From NCBI GenBank assembly GCA_023974075.1, contig CM043798.1, forward strand, positions 26,073,425-26,137,424: DNA of 64,000 nt, given 5' to 3'. The position numbers and the translations under genes were made by a program. Below, in pieces: positions 47,803 through 64,000 of the stretch (the first letter of the stretch is position 1; every line of letters begins with the position of its first letter). The DNA is from Chaenocephalus aceratus. Its lineage: Eukaryota; Chordata; Actinopteri; Perciformes; Channichthyidae. The notes beneath the pieces were generated by a model. It was given only the letters and a program-made list of their open reading frames with translations. It was not told where the DNA came from and made no database searches.

Positions 47803-47999
47803 GTGACAAACATGAACATCTGAACTCATGACATCTTGCAAACAAACAGTATTCGATTAATTTGGTTAGTGACAATATCAGGGTTAATGTCCCACTGTCC
47901 TTTAAGTCACTATTAGAGACCTCCACAGTTGTGACACTGACCCCAGGGCCTGGGCCCCTGTAACCGGCGCGAGTCACGTTTCCCGCACTGACAGAGCCT

Positions 48000-48258
48000 G
48001 TTCCAAAATAGACAGCGGCAACCACCCACCCCACACCCACCCCTCTCTCCCTCACACACCCTCCTCTCCCCCTGCTCTGCCCCGGTACCGTTTCTTTCCT
48101 GTCGAGGAACGTCACGTAGTTGTCCAGTGCGTCTCCTCAGAAACTTCACCGGTTCGCAGGGACTATCATTCAAAGGAATACCAGCAGTGGAGCAGCAGGA
48201 GTGCGACCACACAACCGAAACCGGGAACCAGGGACAAGGGGTCTCCCCAAAAACCTGA
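48000..48258 (+). promoter_or_regulatory. coro6 promoter region and non-coding first exon (inferred)
   Basis: GC- and CpG-rich sequence ends at a good donor, CCTGAG followed by GTGAGC at 48259. The next acceptor in frame with coro6 is at 51226, two bases before the ATG, so an untranslated first exon must exist upstream and this is the best candidate. Contains CRE-like TGACGT-type sequence in the reverse orientation (ACGTCACG, about 48108). Confidence 0.5.
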
Positions 48259-60787
<12,529 letters not shown>

Positions 60788-61520
60788 CGCGAAACCTACG
60801 TCTGAAGAACTGGTCTACATCTCAAAATATGTATCTATACAACTATTATAGAAATACATTTCCCTTGTTTTTTTTTCAAGGAACCAGTCTCCTAAATACT
60901 CCAACAGTGTAGCTCCTTTAAAAAAGGTACCATTTTGTAAAAATATGAATGTGGACAATGTCCATGCAAATAGACAGTCAAACTAATTTGAACAAATAAC
61001 ATCCATAATGTGTAATTGTTTGGCAGTTTTTCTACATAATCCTCATTCCAGCTCTAACACAATATACCTTTACTGCTATGGCAAAAGTATTTTTAATATA
61101 TAAGTCAAGAATGAGAAGAGTACAAAAGTGGAGTGAGGGAGCAGCAGGTTAGAGGGACGTGTGCACGTTGGGTTGAAGGTCTGAATGAAGTCAGCATTGT
61201 GAACACTTTTAAACGATACTGTCACACCGTAAAAATCAAATGCACCAAAAAGACTTCCTGCTTGGAATGGTTTGGCTTTTGGTAAGTTGCATTGACAAAC
61301 TAACATCACGCTAAACAAATCGAAATGCTTCAGTAAGAGACAATCACTGACTAGTTTATTTAGACTCTTTGAAAACTCTTCAAAAATGTAAATAGTGATA
61401 AAAGGAAACAGGAGAAAAAATGTTGAACTTGTAGCAAATTGTGAAAAGCCAAATGTTGTGTGTTCTGTAAAGCATTATACAATAGACACATTATGACAAC
61501 AATAAAAATCAGTGTTTTTT
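60788..61520 (+). other. coro6 3' UTR (inferred)
   Basis: Extends from the TGA at 60785-60787 to AATAAA at 61501-61506, with no other gene seen. Confidence 0.55.
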
Positions 61521-62683
61521 AAATATTTCTGCCTCTTCAGTTTGTTGTTACAACATTTTCAATTAAACAATCCTGATAAGAAATGACAACCGGCCTTTCA
61601 GAGGTGGGGACACTTTCCAGTCCATCTTTATATGACAGTCTGCATTTTTTCCAGTGAGCCTCTCTCTTCAGTTGTAGTGTTATGATTGGGTCATAAACAG
61701 AAAGACATGCATTCACTGTACAGAAGGCAGAAAACAGGCACCAGGATTTACAACAGCAGTCATAAGCCTCAGCAACCATATATACAGTTTGGCCGAAAAG
61801 CAAAAAAAAAAAAAAAAAGCAAATTGCATGCAGTTCGCTTTTCTAACTGACAAGACAAGAGCGACAAGAAAACAGCGGAGAAGTAACGGGCAGAAACCCT
61901 CCTTTTTACGCAGCGGTCCAGACATAGACACATATTCAGTTGCCAGTTACTTTGGCATTAGGGCAGGGATATCTAGATACTTCCCAAGGTTTGACATAAT
62001 GAATTGTGTACACTTTTAAAGCAAGCAACGATGTTTTCAAATCTGTAATCAAAAAGCTCCTCAAAAACGCTATCGAAGCAGTTCCTGCCGTTGCTACGTT
62101 AGTTCAAACAGTAACAACGGACTACTTTTCTTAGGATGCATGTCAATTTAAATCAATACATACAACTATTTTTTAAATCAATAAAATCATTTTCTAAATC
62201 CACAAAAGCATTTCAATTAATATTGGGAGTCATATCGTTACTTTGTTGAGAATGTGGCTTTGTGTAATAAGCGGGATAATGTGCAGCGACTTGGTCATTA
62301 TGGGGAAAAGAACACCGACAGGCTGATCAGGAGCCCGACGCGAAGCGTCACTGCACATTATCCCTTACCTAGCCTTTAACACATCAATCTGAAACAAGGT
62401 CATCAAACCACCTGAAACATGTTTGTCTTTTTTCTCTTTTTTGGTCTTCACAAACTCCTAAATATTTGCTACATATTTCACTTTATCACTTAATTTGTGT
62501 TGCTACACTAAGCTAACAGTTAGCTTCTGGTATCCGGTTTGGGTAAGTTTGCAACTTTAGGGAACACTGGGTTTAACTGTGATAACCAAAACCAGTTTAT
62601 TGCTGCAAACTCTGATGATGAAAATAAACGACACCGCAGGATAATACAGAGTCAATTGATTGAGTGTTTGTAGAAGTAGAAAC
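61521..62683. other. Intergenic, or the 3' UTR of the minus-strand gene
   Basis: An A16 run lies at 61803-61818. A minus-strand AATAAA (TTTATT 62596-62601) lies 83 bp after the VWA7-like stop. Nothing else is recognised. Confidence 0.4.
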
Positions 62684-63875
62684 CTAGATTATTGCAGCTT
62701 TCATTATTTGCCCTAACACCACTATGATTAGACAAAGAGAATCCTGAATCACTTTGGTGGACAGAGAATTAGCGTAAAAACAGATGTCGACATTTCCCAC
62801 TCTGTCCACAACCACCAGCTCCACATTAGGCGAATAACAATAAGCATTGTAGGAAACCAGTGTCATTTTTTCATTTCCAGCAGCCAGGCTAGTGTTCAAA
62901 GTCCCGTTGCCCTGTCTGAGAGTAACACTGTCAACACCTGAGCCTCCTTCCCCATCAGTCACCTGGACAGAGAGCTCCCACATCGACGAGCGGCAGGAAT
63001 CAGAGCAGGTGGACTGCAGGCTCAGCAGCTTACACACCGGCGGAGCGAAATCAGTCACCTATTGGAAGAAAATGATTGATTAAGTGAGTTTTACATCAGC
63101 GAGTTCATCAAGAGGAGGAAGAAGGTAACGATGTAATTCATTCAGTTTTCTAGCAATGGAATATAAGTAAGTACATTTTCTCAAGCCGATAGTATACATT
63201 TGTATCTGTAGCCTACCTAACGCAAGTAGTTAGCAGGTCAGCTGATTATTATTCAACAAATGGTTGAAGTGATCAGTGATTCTTGTGCCATAGGCTTCCA
63301 TATGGATGACATTTGTATGGCATAGACAGTATAACATGACATTTGACATGAAATCCTATCCTACCTTTGTAAATGAAGATCAGGTCAGCTGAACATACAA
63401 ACATTTAAATATGCCTACAGGAATTCAGCGAAGGAAAAATCTCAAATAATAAATTAATATACACGCAGGTTTAAAATATTTCAAGAAATTCATGTTTTTC
63501 CAGTAATAATTAACCCATAGTCTACGGAAGTTCTCTCCCGATAATCACAGATCAAAAGTGACTCTTCAGTGGGAGTTTTACCGTGCTAAAGACAGAGAAA
63601 CGCATCACGACATAGTTTGTGTCTTGGCCCCCCGGAGCCTCGGCCTCGATGGTCAGGGTGACGTCGGTCCCAGAGGGGGTGTTCAGAGGAGCGGAGAGGG
63701 TCACCGTGTCGTTGGCTCTGTTTCCAGCTTCCAGGAACAAACTGGTTGGAGACGCTAAGTCAAAACCTTGGTTGTTAGTGGCTCGGATGGAAATGTTTCC
63801 CTCTATTTCGTGGCTCATCACTGAGAAGGGCACAGAGAAAGGGGTTCCTGGTTCCAGGATGCTACTTGAATCAGC
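62684..63875 (-). CDS. VWA7-like secreted/extracellular protein, last two exons (partial)
   Basis: Two minus-strand exons in the same phase: 63875-63582 (98 codons) and 63058-62684 (about 124 codons plus TGA). The first resembles a beta-sandwich domain (ISIRATNNQGFDL…LTIEAEAPGGQDTNYVVMRFSVFS). The second has the Cys-rich block DFAPPVCKLL…CSDSCRSSMWELSVQVTDG, RQGNGTLNTS and CYSPNVELVVVDRVGNVDICF, then a hydrophobic C-terminus SLCLIIVVLG. This pattern fits the C-terminal part of VWA7-like proteins (von Willebrand factor A domain-containing 7), but the VWA domain would lie outside the window. The hydrophobic end could be a GPI or membrane signal. Family is moderately sure, orthology is not assigned. 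Confidence 0.62.
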
Positions 63876-64000
63876 CTGAAGACAGAGGGAGTCAGACAAC
63901 AGTCAGGTTTTGTAGCAATGATTCAAGTGGACATTTACATGCAGGCTTGGGGAGTAACGAATGACATGTAACGAGATTAAGTAATCAGGATACAAAGAGT
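63876..64000 (-). other. Intron of the VWA7-like gene at the window edge
   Basis: Sequence upstream of the acceptor at 63876-63877 on the minus strand. The preceding exon is outside the window. Confidence 0.5.

Overview
This window is teleost fish nuclear DNA. The evidence is vertebrate exon-intron genes with GT-AG introns, fish-type repeats (tRNA-derived SINE, L2/CR1-like LINE, hAT and piggyBac-like MITEs, CA/TG microsatellites), and a gene order nsrp1 - ssh2 - coro6 that matches human 17q11.2. EFCAB5, which lies between NSRP1 and SSH2 in mammals, was not seen.

Layout. (1) 1-3.6 kb is a tandem array of twelve C/D-box snoRNA copies, each in its own short intron between duplicated small exons of a non-coding host transcript. 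The guide element is antisense to the 18S rRNA segment CGGUAAUUCCAGCU and by the box-plus-five rule points at the U that SNORD65/snR77 methylates. (2) 3.7-8.8 kb is gene-poor: a hAT transposase relic, SINE/LINE tails and a foldback element carrying an expanded 20-bp minisatellite. (3) 9.1-15.2 kb, plus strand: a 21-exon classical calpain with an intact catalytic triad but six single-base frame breaks. (4) 16.6-20.1 kb, minus strand: nsrp1, convergent with the calpain. (5) 22.6-45.0 kb, plus strand: ssh2 (slingshot cofilin phosphatase) with two alternative first coding exons; its introns hold a piggyBac-like MITE, nested hAT-like elements and a LINE. (6) 48.2-61.5 kb, plus strand: coro6 (coronin), complete and frame-clean. 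(7) 62.7-63.9 kb, minus strand: the last two exons of a gene resembling VWA7, which continues beyond the window.

Function. ssh2 and coro6 both act on actin turnover (cofilin dephosphorylation and F-actin/Arp2/3 regulation), nsrp1 is a splicing regulator, and the snoRNA array serves ribosome biogenesis. No prokaryotic-style system (operon, CRISPR, phage) is present.

Data quality. One-base discrepancies in conserved exons recur (six in the calpain, one in nsrp1, one at the ssh2 exon 2 donor), most in or beside homopolymers. Unpolished long-read errors are a serious alternative to pseudogenisation. coro6 and the VWA7-like exons show none.
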